Origin: Albifimbria verrucaria
Taxonomy: Eukaryota > Ascomycota > Sordariomycetes > Hypocreales > Stachybotryaceae
Length of the DNA stretch: 64,000 nucleotides
NCBI GenBank assembly: GCA_020081605.1
Contig: JAHREC010000018.1
Coordinates: 5,766,001-5,830,000 of the forward strand
Direction of reading: 5' to 3'
In this document: positions 36,879-49,041 of the stretch, one piece after another
Layout: each line of letters starts with the position of its first letter
Numbering within the stretch: position 1 is the stretch's first letter
The notes under the pieces: model-generated
What the model saw: only the letters and a program-made list of their open reading frames with translations
Told to the model about the DNA's origin: nothing
Database searches by the model: none
Position numbers and translations under genes: made by a program

Positions 36879-39800
36879 TTTGAAAACAAGTTAAAGAAAG
36901 AAAAGAACTGGAAGAGGAGTTGAAGTTGAAGGAAGGACATCACTACTGATCGTGGAAGGAACTCAGACTTTGGAGTTGCGGAGCAACAACCCCTATATAG
37001 ATCCGACTCCTAAGCAAGAGAAGCGCTCTTCGTATGTCCGCCCGGCTGACGAATCCATGATTGATTTCTCAATCATGAACATCCATCTTGAACAGTGGCT
37101 CCACACTACGCATGACCAGTCAGGTATTAACGCCGTGAAAAGTCCAAGACTATTGGGATTGATTGCGGGATGGCCCGGAGCTGTATTCACTGCCGTTTGA
37201 TGGTCTTGTTTCCTCATTCCCCGGTGAACAAAGGAGTCGGAGTCTGGTTTCTTGGGGGCGTGTGTGAGGGCGCCTGTCGGGCTAGGAGGGAGGGTGTGGA
37301 ATGTTGTGCCTTGTCGAAGGCGATTCTCGTAGAGAAGAACAGGGCGGGCCTCTTGTTGCGTCTCTACGTACCTAGGCGGGTGAGAATTCCAAGACTCGTC
37401 TCAGTCGATCATGGCAACCCATCCGCGAGTCGAACATGCGAAGCTTTTAGTCCTTAGATTGGATTCAGTTTCCCCTCCGACGGGAGGCGAATATGTTTCC
37501 AGTCGGGTGGAGGTAGTGTGAATGTAGACTTCCAGGGAGTGACATGGTTTCGGATCAAGTTAGGCTCCTCAACCGGGAATGGCACTCCGCAGAACCGGCG
37601 TGCTGGTCAGACAGGGCGTCGTGAACCGCCTCCTTGGGAATGTCTGTGCCTGGCATCTGTTGTGCGTGTTTTCTAGGAATAGGGCCTTGCATACTTCACC
37701 ATGTCTCACCCACACACGCCGGGCTGCACGTAAACACAAAGGCTCATATGCGCTCGGGATATATACTATGGCCATTGACCCCGGAATCGTCTGTCCGAAT
37801 GTTTCCCGCGTCGTCTGTGCATTTCGACTTTACTTTTCCCCTGCTTCCTTGCCTAGCACGGCTGAGGTGCTTTGCTCTGGCGAACCATGTTGGGCGCTTG
37901 AGCGGAGGACGTCTCACTCATCGAGGCCGCCGCCGAAATTGACCGCATGGCCAGGTTCTGCGCGTGCGTTCAACACTACCACGATTGAGGCAACACAACA
38001 CTCAGATACCTGTGGGGCATGGTTCCGGGCTGCCGTGAGTCCGTCAACTCGATCAATCGTCATCAGAGGCGTAGGGTCACTGCCGATGCGGTCCAGACCT
38101 CCACAGGAATTCGTTTCAGGTCAACTCAGAGATCGACCGCTCCAAGCTGCCCCCGGCCGTCCATGCATCGCAGCCGAGGAGATGATGAGATACGTGATAT
38201 GTGATTTAAACTCGCAAATGTGTGTACATGTACCTGTGAAACCAAGTATGACTCTAGAGGCTTGGCTACCAAGCGTGAGGCTCAAGGTGGCATGTGAAGT
38301 ATATGCTCATCATCAGGTTCTCCATTTTCATGCTTCAGAGAACCCATGCTTAGCTAGCTTTCGACCGTTGGGCTATCGTTCTATTTCCGTGATATAGTTG
38401 AAATGTTTTAATTGAAGGACCGATACATGGTCTGATGTTTGCCTCATGGAGTGTCTGCCTTACCTCGCCGTGTTTAGGGCTGTTCAATATTTAGGTCGGA
38501 GGTGGTGGATCTTAACGGCGACCGGAAGTCCCCGGAACTTCCGGTGAGTGCCATTGTCGATCACTTGCCTTTGATGTCACACAGGCGAGTATTTCCTCGT
38601 TCAAAAGTTCATGCTAAGTGCCACTACAGGAATCTTCTAGGCAGAGCCATGTGCGTGGGTGGCCCGTCAAGCCCGTGTTGCTGGGGTACTCTTTGCTGCG
38701 ACATGTTTGAGCCCAACCAGGCGGTGGGCGCCCATGCGGACATGTAAGTCCTCATCGAAGCCCGCACTTGTGACAACCTGATTCAACACGGCAGCCATTC
38801 TGCAAGGATACTGGAGCTTCCATTGACATGGCCAGAAGCCCGTGCGCCTTGATGAGGAGTGCTGCCGAGATAAGTGAGCTGAACTCTACGTGATCATTCC
38901 ATCATGTAAGGTAGCAAGCAGAGCGCGAGCATGTACAGGTAACTCGTTGGGTGGCAAGTCTCACATTGCGATATCAGCTAGCTATGTAAACATCCGAAGC
39001 CCAGATAAGACGTGCATAGAACATTATTCTGTATATCTTCACCGTTTAGCGTGGTGTAACCTCTGGGGGATAATTCAGTTCACTGCGACCTGTATAAGAA
39101 TCCGTCGAATAACACGGCCTGAACACCTGCAGCGCCTTGACGGATGGTTCATCTCCGCAAGATTAGTCCGGGCTCTTGGAACCATCCGCCGAGAACAGCC
39201 CGAGTGGCCGACCCAGGCCCGAGGTGCTGGCACCATTAGATCAAGATGCGCCTCAGCCGTGAGTCAGTTCCAACTCTTCGATCTTGAGGTGTCAATGTCG
39301 TAGGATCTTCTTCCGAACATCGAACAATGGAACCATGCGTCCTTGTACAGCTGAGCTGAATCTCGACCGTAACCAATGGAAACTTCCGGAAGAACGAGTG
39401 GGCCAAGGATCAGAAGGGTCGTGTAATTTCGGTCCGGCATAATGATGATGAAATAGGTGTTCGCTTCCTATCTTTTCCGCTTTCTCCCCATCACCTACCA
39501 CATGCTTTCCGCTTGAATACAAACCCCTGTGTACTCTCCTGTTTGGAGGCTTTGTTGAAGATAGCCCAATACTCAGCTGTTTACTGCTGGCTATGCAAGA
39601 CACATGACGAAGATGATCCAGGAGGCAGAACCCTGTGGCTTCCCACGATGTGGACTCATGGCAGCTCCCTGATCTGGGGGCCAAAATCTCAGACATGCAG
39701 GAGACCAAGCGACCGGTCTGATCCAAGCCTCATGACTAGTGGGCCAGTATTCTGCAAAATTCGGACCCTGGCGGAGAAATAGCAAAACAAACTACGCTCG

Positions 39801-40388
39801 AATGTTGCAGATGGACAAGCGCGGAGCTGGCGATGCTTCCGAGACTAGGATGACAACACCAGAAGCGCAGGCTCTAAGAGGACAAGGAAAACCTGGTTTG
39901 CGGCGGACGGCGCTAAGCAGGCCCAGACGACCTCGTGCAAGCGACGAGATGCCCTCCAGCCCATCCGTGTCTTGGATTTGGCGAGGCGTGGGATGGAAAG
40001 AAGATTGCCAACATTCTATTGGCTCCTCGGTGAGAGAACACAGACAGTATGACCGTGATGAAGTCTGAAGGGAAGAGGTTTCAAATCGGCCTACCGCTCG
40101 AGCTCGTCTCGAACCTTGGGGATGTCGAGCATACAACCTGTTCCCGATACTGCGAGACAGACGCCTAGAAAGGTCATTGAGTGGCTTTGGTGCACATTTC
40201 TGAAGCATTGGTAAGGTATAATGATAGCATTAATCGAATGTAGATTTATCGTGACCATACTCCAGCTTGCAACAAATCAGGCCAACCTCTCATCAGATAT
40301 CCTACCCAAAATGATTACACCCTGTTAGGAATACAGTCCTCATGGCTCTCTTCTATCTACAAAAATTTCACAATATTTACATGCCCGA
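36879..40388. other. 3.5 kb region without a recognised gene
   Basis: Upstream side of tmpL and downstream side of the RGS gene. The longest frame is at 37579-38397 (+), listed separately. TACCTAGG occurs near 37368. Other frames (39292-39726, 39792-40208 on the minus strand) overlap each other and contain no domain. Confidence 0.4.
37579..38397 (+). CDS. Doubtful 272-codon orphan ORF
   Basis: An uninterrupted ATG-started frame of 272 codons in a gene-poor stretch. It contains no motif, signal peptide or membrane segment that I recognise, and it is rich in Arg, Ser, Pro and Cys, the composition expected of a chance frame in GC-moderate DNA. The fact that it stays open while neighbouring true genes are frequently broken is not strong evidence, because there is no homology to judge by. 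Confidence 0.2.
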   Translation: MALRRTGVLVRQGVVNRLLGNVCAWHLLCVFSRNRALHTSPCLTHTRRAARKHKGSYALGIYTMAIDPGIVCPNVSRVVCAFRLYFSPASLPSTAEVLCSGEPCWALERRTSHSSRPPPKLTAWPGSARAFNTTTIEATQHSDTCGAWFRAAVSPSTRSIVIRGVGSLPMRSRPPQEFVSGQLRDRPLQAAPGRPCIAAEEMMRYVICDLNSQMCVHVPVKPSMTLEAWLPSVRLKVACEVYAHHQVLHFHASENPCLASFRPLGYRSISVI

Positions 40389-42250
40389 CTAAACACTGCT
40401 TGTAGAATCGAAAGACCTCCGTTCCTTGATGAACTTGGGCCAAGTGTTCGTAAGGACAAGATATTTAATGCTCATCTCAGCATCGTCAAAGATAGTTTCG
40501 TCAAATCCTTCAGGGATGTTGCCACAATAGTGCGAGCTGTCGCCGTATTCCTCCGATGTTGGGCATCCGCCCATGGGTACCATGGCTGTTTCCGAGCCGC
40601 GAGAACCGGGGAGGGCGAAAGGTGTGGCAGGGTCGATTTCCTTCTTCTCGCCGTAAGTTGTGCGAGCTGCCCGTTCGAAAACGTCCTCAAGACGCTTGAA
40701 ATCGGCCGAGGACAAGTTGACCTGGAATTCAGCACCCATGGCGCTGATGAAATCATGGTATATGCCCAAGGCGCGGTCAAAGCATTCCTGGGAGAGTAAT
40801 CTAGGGATCCGTCTTTCTCAACTTGTTCTCTTTCGGAGTCTTTGGTACGAGGAAAAAGACAGCCTTCCATTCTTTGACCCGCATCAGAAAAGCAATATTC
40901 TCTCCAGAGAAATCCTTCAGCGCAGAAAAGTGCTGAAGCGGCTCTGGATTCTTAGCAAGAGTATGCTCTAGGGCGTCCATGGTCAAAATACTGCCACCGG
41001 AACTCGTTCCAACGGAGGAAGCTCGGCCAACTCGCGGCATCCAGGAGAAGCCGCTCGTCTCGGAAACGTTTGATTTGGCACCGGCAAATCGTGAGGCTTT
41101 CTGTCGAGATTCCCACCGGGCGATTGTATCGAGAGTTTCGCGGGAGAGCGAGCGCTGCTTAACGACTTCCCAGCAAGGGATGAATATGGTGAAGATTTCC
41201 AGCAACATAATGGAGATGGCAAGCCTGGGAATTTAGCCAGGAACCGGGTATCGTATGATTCAAGTACTTACCATTGCGGTGGGATCCAGTACTTATTGAC
41301 TGGTCCCATGGCAGGAACGTAAAGGGCGACGAGCCACATGGGTGTTGCGTGTAAACTGCCGAAGTTGTAAGTGGACATGATTTCCTACGAGACAAGATGC
41401 CGAGATCATACTTGGAAAGGCAACAAGCAATTGTTTGAGTCCTCCATCCCTGGGTATCATGGAGACGTCTTGCCCGCCAAAGGATGGAGGGCGCGACGAC
41501 CCATGCCCAGAAGAACTGCCAAAAGACGGATGGCCACCTTAATTCGTTGGGGTCAGTCACAGTATCTAATTGAAGTTGTGGGTTCCTAGTACTCACCATT
41601 CCCACCCTCGGACCCCTTTGGTCTTCTGCTCCAGGAAAGAGCCGTGCAGCTCGGTGCCAGGGATACCAAACGATGGATGAAACTTGCGTGAAAGCAGAAA
41701 CATAACGACGGTAAGGAGGATCTCGGACGGTGTTAGTTTGAGACATGCATGACCTAGGAGCAATTATCGGTGGCCTACCTGGAGAACCATGCCTGATCCG
41801 ACAAGCATCAACATCCGTGTAGTGTAATTCATTTGCCGGTATCGGCCCAACAGGGTCTTGGATTTTGGTGCAATGGATGTGACATCGGTCTTAATGGATC
41901 CTCGGTGAACGAATCTTTTCTGTGCCGCGGCGACGTAGAGGAAACGACTGTTGGAGGCGTGGAAGAGGGCAACACCGCAGGGTAGCCAAATGCCCATTAT
42001 CCAGAACTCGACACCGGGAGACATGTATGCTCCATAGATGTAGCCGGTCTGGACAGCGAGCCAGTAGATGTGTAGAAGAGTAACGGCAGCAAATGAGAGC
42101 GGCAAACCACGTATTCTCAGCATGGGCAAATGGCGATTTTGCCAGAGGTACATCATACCGCATGCCAGAATGATCGTCCAGATAAAGGAAAAATGATGTA
42201 GAATATGGCCACGCCGTCGAGCGCCGGCGGGGAGGCACGTTGTCTGCCAT
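40389..42250 (-). CDS. 7TM-RGS hybrid, GprK-like regulator of G-protein signalling
   Basis: Predicted plasma-membrane protein joining a seven-helix N-terminus to a C-terminal RGS domain that would accelerate Galpha GTP hydrolysis. Start ATG 42248-42250 (MADNVPP). Helices: [66 protein letters not shown], then [30 protein letters not shown] and [20 protein letters not shown]. The RGS domain runs from [21 protein letters not shown] through [15 protein letters not shown] to [19 protein letters not shown] and [10 protein letters not shown]. Three or four introns lie in the 7TM part. One-base losses occur at 42229-42232 (GGGG), 42189-42193 (AAAAA) and near 40815. The tail contains [16 protein letters not shown]. 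Confidence 0.8.
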
Positions 42251-45200
42251 CTTTGTTGATGTCCGCGAATTGCCCGGCTTGTGTCGTAATGCAAATGAAG
42301 GGAGGAAGGTTAATGAAAAGGGTGTGGCATCTAGATAAAGGATAGGATATGTGAACAACTCAAGGCAATCAAAGCCTAGGCCATTTGAGTTCACACCGTT
42401 GAGCAGCTAGGACATAATCAAAGAGATGGAATATGTCTTATACCTTATATATGGATTCTCGTGAATGTGTGCCCTTATCTTGGGCTCCCACCCTTTGCTC
42501 TTCCAGCCCTGTACTTATTGTTGCCAAAGGAACTGAGGAGGCCGGACACCTGCCGCGAGGCGCAAAAATTTCATGTCGATCACAAACGGGGAGTGTCTTG
42601 ACTATCTGCAGACGGTGCATGGCGCCGTGGGATTGAGGGCTGGTTTAGAGCCATTTCGTTCCTTTTAGACGCTATCTCAAAAGACAAGCCAACTTTCTGT
42701 CGCGTGGTAAGTTGAATTGGGCACGGTTCCCGTCATAGTGTTTGCTTCTTCCCGCCCCGGAGCTTCCATTGTCCAGCTCGTCCATGTTACTCGTCGCTTC
42801 TCGTGAGCCAAGGCTGCTCGGTGAGCCTCCGTTCAGTTGGGGATGCGTTTTACGGTTGGCTAAACAAGCCTGCCAGATGAAAGGAAATTCTGAGACAAAA
42901 TCACATTTTGTGACAACGCTAAACATTGCTTTTTCCTGCTTGCATCTTCTTTCACCTGCCTCTGAGTGGCTCACCATTAGTGGGATTCATACTGTGAAGA
43001 GAGGTAAGTGGAGTTATGACAGAAAGCCGTTCATCAGGCTATGTCCTGATTTGTTCACCAGCCATTTGTCCACAAGATTTGAGGCGAACGGGCCGGTGAG
43101 GTTACTTTGGTGGCTTGCATACAAAGGTGGGAACATGGTGCAGGCCACCTTCGTCTCATCATCATGTATGCATGCATAGGTTTGGCACACAACAATTTGA
43201 TCACTTATTATGAGAAGTCCTTCATAACTATTGACTTTGGATAAGATCTGCTGTCGGAGCGTCTTGCGCCCAGAGCAAGAGCCCAATCTGTTGCGCATAA
43301 TCCTGCCTCTTGTAATAACAAAAACGTGCCGTTCATATCAGAACCTGGTAAAATGAGTCTCGGCCAAGAAAGATGGCGCCGAGACGTGACAACCGTGGTT
43401 GGGACGGCCAACTAACCTAGATCGAAGGGCTGGAAGCTGGGACAGCCACAAGCCCAACCTCCAATCCTCTTGCTCTTTCACTTCTCACACGCAGATTTAA
43501 TATGCGGTTCCAAAGAAACGCAAGGTGCTTGGAGAGGAGAAAATGAGATTGGTTCCTTTTTGTTAGCTTCGTGCTTCTCCATCTGCAAGTCTGATCGTTC
43601 TCATGTACGTTAAGGCGAACGAAGTGTGGAATGTTCCCACCCGCAATGTCTCGCTACGAAACACGTCTACGGGCTGTCTTTGTAAACGGCCCTTTCCGTA
43701 TACTCAACTGTGAGTAATTCAACAAAGGGTTCATGCCTCTCTGCAAAGAACAGACGTAATCTTCCTCTCCTGTTCCTTAGTCCTCCCTGCGGCATAGATC
43801 CCGCGTTGTGGATTTAGACTGGAGGCAGGCGAAAGGCTGCACATCTCCTCGGACCTTATGCGACAGCAGAAGCAGAGTGCTTCAACAGTGGGTTCTCCCT
43901 GTGTTGGGTTTGCACATTGGCGTCAAGCCGCGAGCCATGCGGGAAGGGCGCTGGGCAAATTGACCGCGTATCGTCATTTTCAAGCCACGCTATTACCCCG
44001 GCATCAGGGTTGTCAGTAATACCCGAATGAACCTGATCAGCGCAAGGATAATTGTTACCGGCTAGCTGGGCAGGGGTAGCAACGTCGAGAATGGAGGCTA
44101 GTCGACCACTGAATTGCCTTTACCTCTGCCAATGCAACTTGCGGCGCCCTAGCATAAAGTTGCTTTTTCCTATCGCCGACGTCACGATTGCCGGACAGTT
44201 TGTACTGGGTGGCTTGGGTGAGACATTGACCTGTGCGCCCTTTTCTCGAGAACGCATGGTGATGGGACAAGTTTGAGATTATTTGCTTTGGGGGCGGCGA
44301 AAGGACTCAGGAACGCCGGTCTGTGCGAAAGCTGGAGCAAGGATTTCCTCAGCAGGCGCCGTAGATGTCTGTGGTCACTCGAGAATATGAAAAAAGCAGT
44401 GCTATGATGACCTAGTTGGCTGATGCATCGGCACTTGGAGCTTCCGGCTCTCGAGCGGCTCATAGCTTCGGTGCCTACCGTTCACTCAGGCTCCACATTC
44501 CCATCTTTATTTCTGAATCCCTGAACGCGTTAGGCTCCCAAGCTATCCGTCAGCGGCTCTGCATAAGTCGATGAACGGTTTGAGCATGAGAACTGCAGGC
44601 GATACTTACAGACAGGCACCAACCCAGTCCTTCGGGACTGTGGCGGCCCTGGTCAATGGCCTGAGCTTCACGTTGGGAAATGCCATGCGCAGAAGAACAG
44701 CAATCTCTCGCGACTCCGGTGCATGACATGTTACATAAGATGAGTTTTGTTTTTATTCTCCCCTGCTTGCCGCGCTCAATGTGCCGTGCAAGGAGCCAAA
44801 CAAACCAAGCCCTTCTCAGCGACTTGCGTCAAGCTGTTGCCAGAGCCCGCCACGAAAGTTCAGCCGCTGCCGCGCGCACAACATTTTGCCTGCCGGTGAT
44901 AAGAAAGCCGCTTGGGCTGTGAAATCATAGCTGTAAAACCATATTATGCGATCACGCACTATTGATCATGGGTTCTACGATATAGAATTTTACGATGCCG
45001 GGGATTATGGTGATAGCAAGCACCTCGTGTTGGGTTCTCACACGAGCTAGTTGAAGCCAAGAAAGTCCCCGAGCAAACTGAGAGCTGATCACAATCAGTG
45101 GTTCAAGGATACCCTGTTCACGAGGAATCTCTCAATCACTCAGGTGAATGGAAACGTAATCCGGCAATCACAATGGCATGACAAGAGGCCGTCACATACG

Positions 45201-45461
45201 GCTAGTGTGACCGGAAACAACAAACTCACCACCATCAAATTTAAATATGAACGTATCGAGAGCCCCTGTTACCGGAAGATGCGGAGATGCAAGTACAATG
45301 GCGGCAAATGACCTGGCACGCGGTTTCGCAGTGACGATGCAACAATAAGCGATCAGAGTCCGAGAGCAGAAATGCATGATGATCATTGCTTAACTAAGAA
45401 CACGCTCGCTAATCTCAAATAACCTCACAGTAACGCCATGCTTTAAAACGAATACCCCATT
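42251..45461. other. 3.2 kb region without a recognised gene
   Basis: Upstream of the RGS gene and downstream of the four-TM gene. Only short, domain-free frames. Contains a perfect UUCG-type hairpin at 44625-44640. No transposon ends, tRNA or rRNA are visible. Confidence 0.4.
44625..44640. other. Perfect hairpin with a TTCG tetraloop
   Basis: CAGTCC TTCG GGACTG: six paired bases closing a cUUCGg loop, the most stable RNA tetraloop. It lies alone in a gene-free region. It could be part of a non-coding RNA or chance; no companion structure was found. Confidence 0.5.
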
Positions 45462-46121
45462 TCAGATTGCGTGGTCGACATGCACCTCAGATATCGACCT
45501 TGCTTCATCCTCTGCAAACCTCAGCTCAGTGAGCCATGTTTCCAGCCGCATCTTCTTATCGTGACTTTCCAAGAGCATGGTCTGGTAGCCTCCCGCCATG
45601 GCACCTGCAGGTCGATGCCTGGCCATCATAAGTCTCTCCAGTTCCTCATCATCGCCCATGCTGAACAGGGTCAGGTGCTCAAGAAGCGCCAACACGGCCA
45701 CGGCAATGATCTCGGCGATCCGATGCTCCCAGTCGGCAGAGCATGCCGCTGAGAAAATCAAGATAAAGGTATCCATAGCATCGCTTAACAGGTTGACAAT
45801 GAGGGCGCGGCGTACCTCCCGCTCAAGGCTCTCATCGGCCGTGTACAGCAGACCGCCGAGTAGTAAATCACGAACACCCAGAAGGCTGCCCAAGATGATG
45901 GTGTTGCTCGGGCTCTCTGGCATATCAAGGCTGTCGACACTGAGGGCCGGGTAGATGATGAAACAAAGGCCGCGGATGATGCGAAGCACGGAGAAGGTAA
46001 GAATAGCAAAGCGTTGAAGGCCGGACAGAGTGTGGGTCTTCGGAGCCGGTGTGGGGCCGTCGATGACAATGGGCTCTGGACCGTGGCGCAGCAACGGCGT
46101 GGCTGCTGGATCGTTCTCCAT
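45462..46121 (-). CDS. Conserved four-TM membrane protein of unknown function
   Basis: Single-exon frame of 219 residues, intact. It starts MENDPAATPLLRHG with a soluble N-terminus and has four hydrophobic segments: FAILTFSVLRIIRGLCFII (about 38-58), NTIILGSLLGVRDLLLGGLL (73-93), ALIVNLLSDAMDTFILIF (106-124) and IAEIIAVAVLALLEHLTLF (136-155). An acidic-basic cytosolic tail ends HVDHAI. It resembles small uncharacterised fungal proteins of the integral-membrane type; I do not recognise a named domain. Gene-poor DNA flanks it on both sides. Confidence 0.75.
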   Translation of the reverse strand: MENDPAATPLLRHGPEPIVIDGPTPAPKTHTLSGLQRFAILTFSVLRIIRGLCFIIYPALSVDSLDMPESPSNTIILGSLLGVRDLLLGGLLYTADESLEREVRRALIVNLLSDAMDTFILIFSAACSADWEHRIAEIIAVAVLALLEHLTLFSMGDDEELERLMMARHRPAGAMAGGYQTMLLESHDKKMRLETWLTELRFAEDEARSISEVHVDHAI

Positions 46122-49041
46122 GGCTGTGGCGTGAAACTGTGCAGATGCGTCTTGTCACGTTATTTTAGACTAGAGATTGGCCTATGGCAAAGGCTTGGCC
46201 GGATGATGGCCTTTTCTTGTCGACAGCACGTAGAAACAGACGTTGAGAAGCTGGAGAAAATCCGCTGTCTGTGGTGAGAGGTTGGGAGGTTTTCCTTGTC
46301 TTCTGGGGCCCGAGCGCGAACGCCAGCGCGCGATATTTCGCTCTCAGGAGAGGCCGCCCTGGTGGAGAAGCAGCTCCAAGGATTGCGATCGTCGCTGCAC
46401 CACGAGTAACAGCCAGAGGTGAACCACAGGCACAATACAGCAGCAGCCTTTACGCCTCCAGACGGCAGCAATCCTAGGTCCAGCGCCCGAGGATTGAGTA
46501 CGGGGTCGAGAAAAGAAAAGGGGAAACCAGAGAAAGGCAAAAAGAAAGCGTCGTGGGAGCTACCCAGACCTACTACTAAATCTTGCCTGCCCTACCCTGC
46601 TGTCCCACCACGCCATGGCCCAAGAGGATGGTTAATCACCGCCTTTTGGTCCCCATGGCGATCTCCATCCTTTATCAGGGCCGTTGCAAGCAGCAGGGTG
46701 TCATATGAATCAGGCAGATCGAGATGGTTTAATGGTGTCAAGGAGCTTGGGCCAACAGCCAAGAAAATCATGGCAGAGGTGCAGGCTGCATGTGAGCATG
46801 GGGGTCCGCAGGCCAGTGGACCAATGCCGTGCAGCGTCTCCCTGACTGGCTGGTGTGGCTGGGGATCGTTGAGGGTGTGCTGCATCGGTAAGAAGGTGTG
46901 TCGATGGTTGGATACAGCGTCCTGTGATGAGCACGAAATCGTAACGGTGAGATGCCCATGAATGCCGGCCATGGGGATTTTCGCGGTCGCGCTCTATTCC
47001 TCCGCCAATTCGACTGGTCACAGCTCATCTGCATGGTGGTAAGATAGCTGCATACACATATACATGACTGCAGCCTTCACACATTGCTTGCATGCTGCGA
47101 CCTTCTAAAGGTGGGTGGTGACCGTCTGAAGGCGGGGAAGATACGGCCACCACCATGATAAGCAGGCAGCGGAGGAGGCACCAAAGCCCACCGTGACTAG
47201 TGAGACATGATACTAAGACTTGATGCTTTGCCACGAATCGTTCACGTCCCGGCGAAGAGACCGTGACTCGTTTCGCCTTGATCAACAGTATCTGATCGAC
47301 GTCGATGTTCACCATGTCTTGTGAGGCTCGTTTAGATTAAGCTACGGGGCGAGATATCGCAGCAGGGAAATGGAGCAACCATGCTTTCGATGTGCCCTCC
47401 TGCACGGTGACCCACGATAATCCTGGCGGTCGAGGCTGGAAATGGATAATCCTGGTACATTTCGTGACTGCCGTCACCCACCGTGGGGCGTTGGATGCAG
47501 TTCACATGCTGTAGCGCGGTTTTCATCTCTGCACAGGCCAGCAGACGCAGTCTTACAGATCGATTTAGTTCGGACGTCCCAAGTCAAAGCATGTCCAGAT
47601 TGAAACGACGCAACACGCCTATACTCGTCACGACCAGTTTACAGATACGCGTCAAGGTACGAGAGCTCGGTAATGCGTAATGTCACTCTTGATTGCAGGT
47701 TCTCTTGGAGCAATGGCCTGACCCTTGCGTGACTGCGGCCCCAGATGTCGTCCACTTGGTCAAGATCAAGCTTCCTTGCAGGCCAAGCCCATATCGGGAG
47801 CCACATGGTCTTAGCTAGTGAAGTGAGGATTTTTCGAGGGCATCGTCCTTGGCCAGGCTCTGTCTTCTCCCTGTCTATCAGTCCGGTCCGTCCAAGCTTC
47901 ACGCCGCCAGGTGTCGAAAACTTGGACAAGCTTCTCGCGAACGTTCTCGTGGCCAAGAAATCCTTGTCGTGTAAACTTGTTATCCAGGACTCTGGATTAG
48001 TGCCTGTTGCCTAGACAAAGCTTGACGCCTTTTGCGTATGTGCTCCTCCTGGCACATGCGCTAAAAGACGTCAAGCTAGTAACCCGTCTCTGCCATGGGT
48101 TGGGCCCATTTGGGAGACGACAAAGAGTGATGGATGCCATCTCCAGGACAGCATAGGGTAGGGAACGATGATAGGCTTATAGTGGACGAAAACAGTCATC
48201 AGGCCACTCCAAGTCAATTTGCGACACGAGTGATAACTCCATATGTCTTCGTGCTTATAGCAGTCGATAGTAATCCGACATCGTACAGCACAAGCACAAT
48301 ACGAGCGCTGAGTGCAAAATATCAGATCATTTGGTCTGAATTATATCGATTTAGAGCAGTCTTTCTTCAATTCCCAATAGATTATCTCTAATATTCCCGC
48401 CCAGCATGTTCGATAATTGCAAGATATAATCACCCTGACTATAACATCATCTGACTTTACTGGGATAGATTTCACCCCTACCCGTCCTAAAGTTTTCTGC
48501 TGGAATTCGACAACTGACATTGTTACCCCCTCTCACCTCCCAAGCGCAAATCTGCTGCGGGACACAGAAATGATCACATTTCAACGCCGAACTCTATCGA
48601 GCTGAGTGGAGAGAACCTGCAGAAATGCAAAGGTCTGGAGCAATGAGATGCAAGAAGCAAGATGCTGCACGCGAAAAGAAAAGAGAGAACTGGGATCTTG
48701 TGGCCATTGGCGGCGCAGGAATATGTGAGGCGTCCAGGTAAGTCGTGTCGAGACCTGTTGCGCCACTTGACATATTTCCTTTTTCTACATTCTTTGCGCC
48801 AGGCTCCTCGCCGTGCTATTCGTGGTGTTTCTCAATTGTCAGCGCACCGCGGTCTGGCGCATTATGCACTACTTACTCAGGTTATGATGCATGTGTGCGA
48901 CCAGCCGTTCCCCAACTCTCCTGGCCCTCGCGACGTGGGGACCATCACTTCATCAGAGGACTGAGCACTCCCTTCCATACCGGTGGCGAGTGATCACTTA
49001 CTCGATTAGCGAGCGGAATTCGGAAGCATCAGATCGACATC
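46122..49041. other. 2.9 kb region without a recognised gene
   Basis: Includes the promoter of the four-TM gene. A 180-codon plus frame at 46419-46961 has no domain and overlaps open minus frames, so it is probably chance. Other frames are short. AT-rich around 48200-48400. Confidence 0.4.

Noticed and set aside
33519..42250. Reading tmpL plus the RGS gene as part of a peptide-synthetase cluster.
   Set aside because: The adenylation domain has no carrier or condensation partner, and no tailoring enzymes or transporters are found around it.
46419..46961. 180-codon plus frame upstream of the four-TM gene.
   Set aside because: No domain or signal; open minus frames overlap it; composition fits a chance frame.
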